Shown: positions 1 through 11,600 of the stretch, piece after piece | Numbering within the stretch: position 1 is the first letter of the stretch | How the letters are laid out: every line of letters begins with the position of its first letter | Assembly: GCA_002633005.1 (NCBI GenBank) | Contig: NMRA01000705.1 | Span: forward strand, 111,084-175,083 | Source of the DNA: Phoronis australis | Taxonomy: Eukaryota > Phoronida > Phoronidae | Length of the DNA: 64,000 nucleotides | Direction: 5' to 3' | The notes under the pieces: generated by a model | What the model saw: the letters and a program-made list of their open reading frames with translations, nothing else | What the model was told of the DNA's origin: nothing | The model's database searches: none | Made by a program: the position numbers and the translations under genes

Positions 1-444
1 TCACATACTTCATGACAAAGGACACTATCTGCCATGTAAGTCCTTTTCGAAGTGGCCGTCTCTTAAGTGTTAATAGGAGTAATATTGAAAAATTAAAAAG
101 AGCACACAGATTCAGCATGCACGTAACAGGCTCACAACCAGTGTAGCTGTAATGTTTTTCAACTTTACGTTAGGAGAACTAATTCAAGTTCTAAAGTTAT
201 CACCTCAAGTTTCCACAGTAATATACCCTGTTATGTTTTGGATGGAAGTCAGTCTTTTTGTCCTGCTAAATTGTTACCAGCTTCTTTTTATCTTAATCAA
301 GTTGATTTTTTAGTTTCCAAAAGCATGAGAAGTCTAAATTTAATTTCAAAGTGCCCTGTTACGAGTGTTATTGTCAGTCTATAGTCTATCCCCTCTGCTG
401 TTGGGGAACTGTTTTGTTTACTTTGCATGTTGTATATATTTCAG

Positions 445-486
445 TGCGCTCTGTGCTGATGTCATCTCATTTGCTGGAAAAATAAC
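445..486 (+). CDS. Coiled-coil gene, first visible exon
   Basis: A 42-nt exon between TTTCAG and GTGAGT. It encodes ALCADVISFAGKIT after one completing base, and its two trailing bases join the next exon in phase. Confidence 0.5.
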
Positions 487-3400
487 GTGAGTCATCGGTC
501 GTGACTGATTTAATGATTGAAAAGATTAATTACTAATTTACTATTAGTATTACTGTTAAATAAATATTAATTAATTCAGCAAATAGCACCATTTCCATTC
601 TGTCTACAGACTTCTACAGATATTGTATGGTGCTATCTATAACTGGAAACTAGGAAATTTTCTACAGGTGAAGTCTCCAAATTTAGGGACTCGTAATGCA
701 ATATTGCGGTGATAGACCATCCTCAGTAGCCAGTACACCTACTTGGGACAGTCAAAATTTTTGAGCACATCAAAGTTAAGATAAACGCATCTCTAATTCA
801 CTAAACATAGTTCTACTAACAGGCCAGATGTAACTACTATGATGTTAATTAATTGCCTACACAAGACGAGCAGATAATTGCTTAATATTCAAATTGGTGA
901 TGATGATGTGTTAGTAGTACCTGGTGTTGTGCATCAAAGCCGTTTTATTGATGTGTTACGTAACAGTGCCTCGCTCAACCAGGAGTGATGTGCTGAAGAG
1001 AATTTCCTATAGGAGAGTCTTACTGGCATTTTGTATTGCCAGAGTTATGGTCACCCTTACCAGTACTGCAGTATGCATTATGGGCAGTGAGACCAATGTT
1101 TATTTGGTGTCCTGATTTCAGTTATGAGTGTTTCTTGAGTCAGACAGACAAGCTGAGTGATCTGAGGATGTATAACCAGCTAGTGCAGCGAGCAGCTAGG
1201 ATGGGCTTTGATATACAGAAGGTTGCCTATAGAGGTTATGAGGCCTCCAGTCAGATGCAGGTTTGTATACAGTGTGGGGGTACTTCCACTCATGTGGTCT
1301 GCAGTGACTTTCCCACTAGTCAGGGTGATGGGCTGAACAAAAAAGTGCTTGGGTTTGAGTTCAACAAGAAATCTGTGAGATTGAGTTCAGCAGTTTAAAC
1401 TTGATGGCAACTCAGTGCGATTCAAAGCTGCTTAGAGTCAAACAACATGCTTTTGATTTAGACCATTCGCAGATGTGAAATTGGTATCAAACTGTTAGTG
1501 GCTTGGACTAGTACTGATATCTCGACTTGGGAAGAACTGACTGTTCATTATTACTCGAGACAGCTGACTCACAATGCTATCTATTACACACTCTTTAGAC
1601 ATCATTCCTAGGCAGCCAACTCGACCTGATAGTGTTAGCTATTATGTGTGGGAGGTCCAGTAGTCCCTGTAACTGACTGTTGTTCAATGCTCAGCACATC
1701 AACATGTGCATTTGTTTGTCATTTCTTTTGTGTGGATGATTCTGGGAATGACCTACTTATTGTCTGGGAATGATGTCAGCAGCAAGGCCTGTACTTGCAC
1801 ACATAGGCCACTGAATTTTGAGTGACTTGGTGGAAAGTGCTTTCAATCCTGTTCAATGGTGATGTCATAAAAAAATTGTCGTAGACAAGTTTCTGCGAAA
1901 GTGACGTTGCATTTGTTTGGTAAAAATGAACTATAGCTAGTGACTTAAGCATGTATTTCACATTCAAGTTGAACGCTTGCCTTTATTAGCTGCATTTAGT
2001 ACTTTATGAATTGTTTGGCAGTAAAAATTGAAAGATACGACTGTGTTGGCTATGGCGGTGCTTATAATCATTGATAAAACAGGCTGCAGGAGGACGCCAT
2101 AAAACACGGAAGTGACATTGCAGTGAATGTAAAATGTAAAAGCAGAACAGTGGTAATCTATTTTAACTCCTACAGGCCATGCATGATGCATCTACTCGGT
2201 CACGCACTCAGCTACGTCTGGACAGTGAGGTGCAAGAACAACAGCAGAGGCTGACTGACTTCAAACTGCGCAAAGAACAGGCACGCACTGAGAAACGTAA
2301 GATACAAAGTCTTCAGTGGTGAAATGAAGTAAAGTTGTAATGAATTATGGAATCATCCTGGCTTTGAAGGTCCTCTGCAACTACTGCCCCTGGTTTTTGT
2401 GTATATTTAGGTGATCCAGAATCGTAGACATTTCACATGCTTAGGAAGCTTCGCATCGTTAACGTCGTGTCTTATCCAGGTGACTCTCGTCACTTTTACT
2501 CATCATATAATGAAGTCGTTTCACCATGTCTTTGTCAAAGTTGGCAAATTTCTGTTTGTCTTGCTTCATTTCTTGCTTGAAACAAGTTGTGGAGAAAGTA
2601 TATTGCAATTGGCAGGAATGTGAGTCATAGCTCTGAAACTTGATTGGTCAGCTTGATTGAGTCGTACACCTGGTGCAGCTCTGGGGGAACTAAATGGAAA
2701 ACAGAACTCCACTTTCATGCACCTCTCACTGTAAAACTAGTTATTAGTTGACTTTGGGCTGAAGGATATAGTGCCTACTACTAGGATCCAAGCAGTGCTC
2801 TATAACACATATCTGATGCATTCAAAACATGATGGAACATCTTGAGCATAGAGACACTTCTCCATCTTGGGTGATAAGATTTGAGCATAGGGACAGTTCT
2901 CCATCTTGGGTGATAAGATTAAGCCTTAGGAGAGCATGAAAACCTCTTTCACTTCATCCATTTTCAAATCATGGTGACTAAGATGTGAGTTTACAGTTAT
3001 TATGCAGTAATACAATTTACAGGATTTCATCTACAGTGCTGCCGTCATTTTTCTAATGCATTGTGGGGCAGTTGCTGGTTTATAACCATCTGGTAGCATC
3101 AAAGATAAATTGGTGGTGTAAAAATATGAGGGACTACAACACTTGTCACTTGAACACTTGAGACGGAAAGTACAGCACTACTGCATCATACGTTTTGCTG
3201 CAAGTAAGATTATGCTAACATGATGCAGAAAGATTGAATGTGAACCACAAAATACATCCCATTAAAACATAGATTAGCAAATCAATGCACGAATGATTCT
3301 TAAGGCACATGCAACCCGATAACCTTGTAGTTAAATCTTTTTAAACACACACTATGAATCAGGTTTCTCGTCCCCAAGTTATCTGTGATGTCATCGAATG

Positions 3401-4219
3401 CTTACGAGCAGAAAAGATCCCACAATGCATTTGAAAAGTGACGGCAACACTGTACCATTTCATCGAATAAGAACAATAGGGTCTCCCTGCCTTGTCTGCA
3501 CTCAAGTATTGTACTTTTATAACCCACTTACAAAATCAAGCGTTATGACTATTCTTGAGGCAAATCTTGGCTATGAATTAGGCATTTGTGCCACCAAGAT
3601 TTAGTTTTCAGAACGTTTGTGCTATTTTTAGTAGTTCTGGGCTTTTTGTGTTCTTTGGTAGTTTGAATGTTTTTCTTGTGTTGTTACGTTGTCAGTTTGT
3701 AGCTTTATGTTACATCACATTTTTCTTTGTGTCAGGTCAAGAAATGGAGAAGAGACGTGAGGACCACCGTCATGGAGTGGAAGAACTTGAGCAGAGTCAT
3801 CGCCTGTATATGGAAGAGAAGGAACATAGTGAACTATTGACTGTACACAACTGGGAGAGAGAAATGAAGCTAGGTAAGGTATTATTAAAATAGTTGGTGC
3901 TTAAACTTAGTTTACTGTTTGTAGACTGAGGTAAAGGACATGTTTAACTGTTTATAGTAAACAACTGGGAGAGGTGAAACTATGTGCAAGGTGTTGTGTT
4001 CTGTGCTGTTTAGAGTAAACTGAATTTGGGGGTTTTGCTAGTGCCAGGTCTGTCTGATCGCATCCTGTGTTAATTTCAGAGCAAGAAAGGCTCAAGAATG
4101 AGGAGAAGGTGATGTTCTTAGCAAGACTGAAGGAGATGGGTGTTGATATGACCAAGTACTTGTTACAAACACAGCCAAGCCCAGTACACCAGGAGTACAG
4201 GCTTGTCACTCAAGTCTAA
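445..4219 (+). CDS. 3' end of an unidentified coiled-coil protein gene (partial, five exons)
   Basis: Five exons join in phase: 445-486, 1122-1260, 2176-2296, 3736-3873 and 4080-4219, ending at TAA 4217-4219. They give at least 192 residues; the 5' part lies outside the window or in exons I could not find. The first two exons encode a segment with ALCADVISFAGKIT and RMGFDIQKVAYRGYEASSQ. The rest is a highly charged, Glu/Arg/Lys/Gln-rich stretch that reads as one long alpha-helical coiled coil, followed by a short tail after KEMGVDMTKYLLQ. I do not recognise the protein with certainty. The layout (short globular piece, YRGY motif, coiled coil, GVD-TKYL tail) reminds me of the C-terminal stalk of uncharacterised SPFH/prohibitin-like proteins, but that rests on memory, not a search. 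Splice sites and phases are all consistent, so the gene itself is fairly secure while its function is unknown. Confidence 0.6.
1122..1260 (+). CDS. Coiled-coil gene, exon with the YRGY motif
   Basis: Bounded by GATTTCAG and GTTTGT. It encodes TDKLSDLRMYNQLVQRAARM and then GFDIQKVAYRGYEASSQMQ. A second possible acceptor at 1141-1143 would shorten the 5' end by 22 nt; phase with the preceding exon favours 1122. Confidence 0.55.
2176..2296 (+). CDS. Coiled-coil gene, helical exon
   Basis: Acceptor CTCCTACAG, donor GTAAGA. It encodes AMHDASTRSRTQLRLDSEVQ and then a Gln/Arg/Lys-rich helix. Ends in phase 1. Confidence 0.6.
2842..2919. repeat. 39-bp direct tandem duplication in an intron
   Basis: Two adjacent near-identical copies start at 2842 and 2881, each TTGAGCATAG followed by CTCCATCTTGGGTGATAAGA. 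The surrounding intron 2297-3735 holds nothing else I recognise. Confidence 0.85.
3736..3873 (+). CDS. Coiled-coil gene, helical exon
   Basis: Acceptor GTGTCAG, donor GTAAGG. It encodes QEMEKRREDHRHGVEELEQ and continues as a charged helix to NWEREMKL. Phase 1 to phase 1. Confidence 0.65.
4080..4219 (+). CDS. Coiled-coil gene, terminal exon
   Basis: Acceptor TAATTTCAG. It encodes EQERLKNEEKVMFLARLKEM, then GVDMTKYLL and a 19-residue tail ending VTQV and TAA. Confidence 0.65.
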
Positions 4220-4861
4220 TGGAGCTTTTGTCAGCAGTGCTGGCTCACTGCTACTGTGTGATCAGGAGTATTCTCTCATTTATTTTTACTTGTGTGATGG
4301 AGCTATACACCAAGATTGCTGAGTCATTGCATACAGTCACTCATTCCTCCAGCACAGTGTACCTTTACACCGGAGTACCAAGTAATTGTATGACCACGTG
4401 GCTTCAAGGTGATTGGGCTCTACATCAGGAGTGCTGATTCATTGCATGGCCTCCAGTATAGTTTGTGTTTACACAAGAGTACTGACTCATTACTATAGTG
4501 ATGGGTTTTACCCAAACAATACTTTCATTATTTGAGTGTATTGGTGCTTGACGATATATGTTTACAGAGTTCACCCTTTCACTAAGCTGCTTTTAGACAG
4601 CCCACTGTCATCTCTATTGTATCCCAAAGTTATCTGTTAAAGTTTAATAGTGAAAATAGTCTGATTTATTCCCTAAAAATGGAAATGTGATGTTCACCAA
4701 GTTTACAGTAAAATGTTTTTTTTTTGTGATTCGAACACTGATTTATTCTAGTACTTTTCAATACTCAAACTAAGATTTATAATTGCTTGCTAGCCACATG
4801 CAACCTGGCAAAATCCCCTAGTCACTAAATGAGAGATGAGATCTCCAAAACAAGGAGACCT

Positions 4862-5261
4862 GGGCCCGGTCTCTGATCTTTGTACTCGAAATGAACTCGA
4901 AACTATTTTTGGCAATTTCTCTGCTCCTTTTGTGCTAACTTAAGATAATTGGTTATCAGACTGTGCTCGAATACATTATAGTTTATGCATAGGAGTTTCT
5001 AGTTCAAGTTTGCCCTTGAAGACCCTTATATTCGCTCTACAAACTTGAGTAAAACTCGAAATTTCGAGTTCAAACTCGAACTTATTGCTTTAATATTGGG
5101 TTTACAAACTGTGAACTAAGGGCAATAAATTATCTACGTAAGTTATTGTGTACTCGAGCATAGAATAATAGACACTTATCTTGAGTTCGCCCAAAAGTAG
5201 AGTAGAAAATGCCAAACCTAATTTCGAGTTCTGTTTCGAGTAAAGATTGGAGACCGGGCCC
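4862..5261. mobile_element. MITE-like element with GGGCCCGGTCTC inverted ends
   Basis: The left end reads GGGCCCGGTCTCTGATCTTT and the right end is its imperfect reverse complement (AGATTGGAGACCGGGCCC), about 40 bp of recognisable inverted repeat. The interior is rich in CTCGAA/TTCGAG palindromes. About 400 bp with no coding capacity. No clear target-site duplication, so the superfamily is unassigned. Confidence 0.65.
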
Positions 5262-8200
5262 TGTATGCCAGGGTGGGGAAGTCCTGGCCCCAACAAGCGA
5301 TGCATAGTTAGCAATAGTTGGAAATGAAAAAACTAGATATCCTAAAAACTGACAAACTGGGCAAACGTCCACTGGAACACCAGATAGCTAAGGTGGCCTT
5401 TTTTGTAATGAAAGGACAATTGAGAGTATCTGACGTGCTCAGTAATGACCTATTCCTGCACAGACTCGGTTCCTTCCTAAGGGAAGAGTAAAAAGAATAC
5501 AATTCCAGTTCCCATCTGTTTACTTCTTGTGCGTGGTAACTTGGGATTTTTACAAGGTCGTGAAACAAAATTTCGTGTCTTATTGGCAGATCAAACCCTG
5601 TGTATGTAATGCGGATACAACTCTTTTTTCTTACATTTATTTATTTAATATTATAAATATGTTTTCTTATAATAAATGTGTTTGTGATGGCTACAGTATT
5701 TTGTAAAATTTCTAACTGATCATTTTTCACTGTTTACAAACAGAGGAGATGCATAGTTACCGGTCACAATTTAGTTCATAACAAGCAAAAGAATATTATA
5801 CGAGAACATTTTTTCAAGATTTTAAAATTCTTACAAAACATACCAGAGAATTATCCTTTCCAATCAATGTTCTGAATACAGCACCCATCAAAGCCGTTCA
5901 GACAAAACTGCGTTTTGCCCTGCATGACCTGTTCACCGAATAGTGGTTCGCAACTTCCTTAAAACCAATTTGGTTGGTGACGTAGTAACATTTCTATGGT
6001 CTATTTACACTGCGTAGTAACATTTCTAATCTATTTTCACCATCTTCTAGTCTGTTTACTGTGGCACATTGTTTTAGTTGCTCATATATCCAGTGCGCAG
6101 CATTCTTAAAATGACAATTAATGGCACATGGTACTGTCATGGTAATTGTATTTTTCTTGGTGCGTGGCAAGATCGCTGAAACACCTGAACATGGCCAGAA
6201 AAATAACCAAAATCTTACCAGCGTTGATAGCCCTAAATATTCGTGCAAACAGACTCGTAGATTTTAGAAATGATGTCTGCATTTTGTCATCCTTAAGAAC
6301 GTTGGATGTCATTGTCAAAACAGGTCCCTACTGAAACAACATTTTTTATTCAAACTTTGCTGATTTCCAGAGTTGTTGGACAAACTTAATGCTATAAGTA
6401 ATGCTGCCCTTGTATTGTTTGCTCACTTTGACATTCTTTACTTCCAGTTGAATTCTAGGCTGGGTTGTATTAGCATCCCATAGTATGGAACTGAGACATT
6501 GTTGACCTTTTTCATCATGTGTGAGAGATATTGTCGATCTTAAATTATCAATGTCAATATACTGACAGATGCTTTAATAAGATATTCTTTCCTTTTGATA
6601 TTAGGGAAAACACCAGCCAGGGAGAAGAACGACTTGTAGTAGAGCCTTCCAGCACTTTGGAAAGTGAAAAGCAATAACTCTGACCAAAATAAAGATAAAA
6701 TCTATGAGCAACTCTTGTAATAATCTGGTTTGGCTAAGTTTAGTTCCTTGATGAAACCAATTTTTCGCCCGTTTTTGTTTCTTCCTTCAACTGGCAATTT
6801 TCGTGTCAAGGTTGCGACTGTCTGCTGTGCATCTGTCTAAGTGTCACTTGACTGCACAGTAAGTAGGGGACAATATATATTAAGTGTGGATAACAAACAT
6901 CAAGTTGTCAATAATATTGAGATGAATACAACCAAATAAACAAGTTTGGGCAATGTAAAGACTGCTTTATCTGCTGGAGAACTTCAATTGTTACATAATC
7001 TCAAAAACATCGATTACCAATGGCAGCCTGTCATGCAATGGTGATGTCATTCTAGTTATTCAGAGAGTGACCGAGCCAATGTTTGACCACATAGTACGGT
7101 TATATACATATAAACCTTTTAATAGACAATCACATCAGCCAATATCACATTCATTTCACATATTTCATAACAGTTACATATCTTGCAATGAAAAATGAAG
7201 TATAAACAATCTGCAGGCTAACTGCGAGCAGGCAGTTTACAACTTGGATTATCAACACTGACATATGAAAAATAACAACTCTTGACACATGAAAACTAGG
7301 ACCAACTTGAATAACTTATTGGCAAGCACGGACAGTGAGATGGCTCTAGGTTTTAAGAAAGGAAACTAATAAAACTCCATGCAACCCTTACATCAACTTC
7401 AACAAAAATTACAAATTGTTGAAAGCAAGCGTAAAATGCAGTGGAATCCTACTCACAATGCACTATTCCTTCACCAACAGATCATGCATTTGGACAACTG
7501 CAGTATTGTCCTTGCAGGAGTGAGACTCATTATCTCGATCAACATTGTCTTGTTTCAAGTCCAGCCGAGTCTAATCTACCGTACATGTTACAAATAGTAA
7601 GATGGCATCACCCGCAATTCCCAGTCGTAATGGCTGTGCACAATGGAGAAAGTGTATGCTGTCACAGGCAGATGAATTTCACGATGACTCATAACCATAC
7701 AAGAAACATGTTTTATTAGTAATGAGTGACGTTATTGGTGATCGAGGAACAGATGAATTCAAGCGCCTGTTTATGCTGTAAGCAGCATTCACAGAGCAGT
7801 TTGACTGACAAAGAATGACAGGTCAGTAACCAGTAGGATGGGTCATAACTGATCACAATGAGGAAATGGAATTTTGTACCAAGGCACTTCCTTGCATGAA
7901 CTGTATTGAAACAGCATGTCCGAATGTCGAGGAAATTCTAATTACAGCAGTTTGCATCCAACAGAGAAACAAATTTAACTTCCACATGATACGGCATTGT
8001 GAGTCTCCGTACTTCTAATCAGCATATAATACATAATTTGCAAAACAGGCAACTTGACAAAAGGCACTCTACGTCCTCATGATTGTCACTACACCAAAGC
8101 AGATGTACAGGCCAAACTGTTGGTACCTTCAAACTACATGGATTGCGTGCAAACATTTTCCCAATAGATATACAATCTTAAGTTTTGAACATCTACAATC

Positions 8201-8311
8201 TGAAATAATAATAAATGTGAAAGGAATGCTGAGAAAATACAGAACAAAAATCAAATCATCTCTAAATAGCTTAATGGTCATCACTAACCATCCTTCAAAG
8301 CCATCAAATAC

Positions 8312-8317
8312 TTTATT
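8312..8317 (-). terminator. Putative RFWD3 poly(A) signal
   Basis: Reads AATAAA on the minus strand about 140 nt downstream of the RFWD3 stop codon. Position is plausible but this hexamer is common in AT-rich DNA. Confidence 0.35.
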
Positions 8318-8457
8318 AGAATACAAAATGTAAGACTCTACAAAAGACAAATTATTTAAACACAGCATAAAGCAAACTGTCCTGCTTTTCACCTGCACAT
8401 CTTAACGACCTTTGACATCTACATCAGATTTAACACACATCACCAGATGTGACCCTT

Positions 8458-8616
8458 TTAATTGCTTGCCTGCCACTTGTACATGGACAATTGTTTTTCG
8501 GTCAGAGCAGTCAAAAAGTTGACACTGTTACATTCAAAGGCACACACATCCACTACAGTATCTGCTGATTTGAGGGATTGGTCAAGACGTCCAGAGTTGA
8601 CATTCCAGATGTGAAC
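8458..8616 (-). CDS. RFWD3: RFWD3 exon 12: last WD40-type strand and stop
   Basis: Encodes [20 protein letters not shown] then [20 protein letters not shown] and [12 protein letters not shown], stop TAA. Matches the human C terminus (LATLTEKMVHIYKW). Confidence 0.93.
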   Translation of the reverse strand, partial: VHIWNVNSGRLDQSLKSADTVVDVCAFECNSVNFLTALTEKQLSMYKWQASN

Positions 8617-11600
8617 CTGACAAAGACACAATCACATACTGATGGAAACATTGACAATTATCAATTGAAAAACATCAAAATAGCTGCCACCCCCATAACT
8701 TTACTTGAGACATTGCTAAAAATTAACCAATCAGATTGTAAAAATTTTGCTAACGTTCACTCAAAGCATGTCAAACTCAACTTTCAAGTCAAGTGTCAAG
8801 TAAAGTATGGTGAGAGGCCGCGATGACAAAGACCAATATAGACATCCTGAAACAAACCTGGAAATCAAAAGGCAGGATTATTTGCTTATACTACACTGGA
8901 ACCTGCCACGACTAACGACTGATGAACAAGAGTGGTTGTAAGTCTGACCACTGTTGCTTTATCCTATACTCGCAGCAGACTGACCAACGGTTACTGTACG
9001 ATAAAATCACAGCAATTTCAGACAAAAATCAATGCTAGAATTGCCCTGTTCCCATTACTCAAAGGCTTTTAACATTATTGTGATTCATCGCAATTTTTCA
9101 AAACATTGCCTGACGGCATAGCTTGGTACAGAACTAGAGAATACAAATGCACCAAGTTGGTGCTTACATCTTTCATGGAACAATGAGAAACCAAAATTCT
9201 TCTCCGCCACATTATGCCCTAAACCGGTTAGGTTTTAAATAAATGTAAGTCCGATTGGCCAGAGCATAGTTGTAAGTCTGGCCACTAGGTTGCTCTTCAC
9301 GCCATGAGATGACTGAAGTAACTTACCGCTTGTGCTGCCTCATCACCAACACAGGCCAAGAGACCACAATGAGAGTGGTTGACTAAACAGCTTCTGCTCA
9401 TTTTTTGCATGGTGGTGCCCCCTAAGAACAACCGGTTAGACATGGTGGTAACTGTAGACAAGTCATTCGGATGACTGAACACCAGCTTAAACACCTGTAT
9501 GGAAAAAGACATGAGAAAAATAGAATGATGTAATACACTCCATGGTGACATAATATGATGATTCAGCACTCAGACACCAGAAATCTCAACAGCAAACCAC
9601 TCAATGGTAAAAAACCTCCAGGCTAGGACAGAAAAGTGACATTTTCCTTCTTAAAGTAAATATTAGGAAAAGTCTAGTTCAGTATTTGTTGGCTGCTGGT
9701 AGAAGAAACTAAATTTAATAAAGATCCTGTACAGCATTTAGGAGATACACCCATGGGCGCGAAAACAAACAAAACTGCCACTAGGTGGTGCCACAGTAGT
9801 CGACGTCATCGGAAAATCATCGTCAACTGTCACTTTTCACAATCATCCTTAGAGTGGTTTGGTTGTTAGAGAGGTGGACGCCAAAAAAACAACTCGAAAA
9901 TAGTAAAAATGGCCACTAGATGGCGCAAAATCCATCGAAGCAATCCGAAAACGGAAAGATAGTGTCAACTCATTAATAGATGCCTATATACCAAATTTCA
10001 TGAAAATCGGTTGAAGACCTTTGAAGATACAGAGGCACATGTAAAAAACTAAAATTGCCACTAGGGGGCACAGCGTTATTCGGGTCGGTCCGAAACTGGT
10101 CGCTCTTTGTCGTGGACCCATAGGAGCACACCTGCCAAATTTCAATACGATCCTGCAAGGGGTTTAGGCGATACAGCCACGAACGCCCAGACAGAGATGA
10201 CGGCAATATGCGACCACATACAAATATGTGGGAGCATAAAAAATGGCCACTAGGTGGTGCAAACTACATCCAATCCATACGAAAACAGGAGGATACCGTC
10301 CTCTCACTAACAGCTGCCCATACACCAAATTTTATGAAAATACGTTGAGGATCTTTGAAGTTACAGAGGTAAACGTAAAAAACTAAAATTGCCACTAGGG
10401 GGCACACCAGTAGTCAGATCAGTTTGAAAGTCATCGTCATCCATTGCCCAGATCATATAAATACACTAAATTAAGTAAAGATCCTCAAACGGTTTAATAG
10501 ATACAACCATGAGCGCAAAAGAAACAAAACTGCCACTAGGAGGCACCACAGTACTCGAACTCGTTGGAAAATCATCGTCAGCCATCCACTTCAAAGTAAA
10601 AACATACATGCCAATTTTCACAATTATCCTGAAAGCGGTTTGGTTGATAGACGAGTGTAAGCCAAAAAACAGGCTTGAAAACAGTAAAAATGGCCACTAG
10701 GTGGCGCAAACTAGGTCGAATCCATTTGAAAACGGATAGCGTCACCTCATTAACAGATGCCAAATTTTATGAAAATACGTTGAGGACCTTTGAGCATACA
10801 AAGGTACACGAAAATAAAATAAAATAAAATTGCGACTAGGTGGCACACCAGTAGTCAGATCCGTCTGAAAGTCATCAACCTCCGTTGTTCACACCATACA
10901 AATACACTTATTAAATTTAGTAAAGATCCTGCGAGCAGTTTAGGAGATACAGCCATAGGGGCAAGAAAAACAAAACTGCTACTAGGAGGCGCCACAGTAG
11001 TCGAAGTGGTCGGAAAATCATCGTCAGCTGTCCACTTCATAGTAAGAACATAAATTACACGATAATTTTCACAATCATCCTTTGAGCCATTTGGTTGATA
11101 TAGGGGTGGATGCAAAAAACAGACTCAAAAACAGTAAAAATGGCCACTAGGTGGTGTAAACCACGTCCAATCCATCCGAAAATGGGAGGATAGCGTCATC
11201 TCACTAATAGGTGCATATATGCCAAATTTTATGAAAATCCATTCAGGACTTTTGAAGATACAGAGGTAAATGTAAATAACTAACATTGCCACTAGGGGGC
11301 ACACCGGTAGTCGGATCTGTCCGAAAGTTCGCTCATGCCGTCTCATCTACGGAAGGAACATATTATGTGCAAAATTTCATGACCATACATCAAGGCATTT
11401 TGGAGATAGAGCAGCGGACGCCGGACACTGGACGGACGGACGAGATGACGGCATAATGCGTCCACATATAAATATGTGGACGCATAAAATAATAGGTGTT
11501 TTGTGCAACGGACCCAACCATGAGGCCTGCGCATGTCTGATGCACCGCAAATGACATCAGACCACCTGCACTGTTTTTTTTTATAAAAATAAAAGCTTGT

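Larger units (their letters stand above)
4220..8457. other. Intergenic stretch between the coiled-coil gene and RFWD3
   Basis: AT-rich, many stops in all frames. The 4862-5261 inverted-repeat element and the putative RFWD3 poly(A) signal near 8312 are the only features I can support here. Confidence 0.6.

Noticed and set aside
1-35. Exon end before GTAAGT at 36
   Set aside because: The frame that would join 445-486 in phase contains a stop, so I cannot support it.
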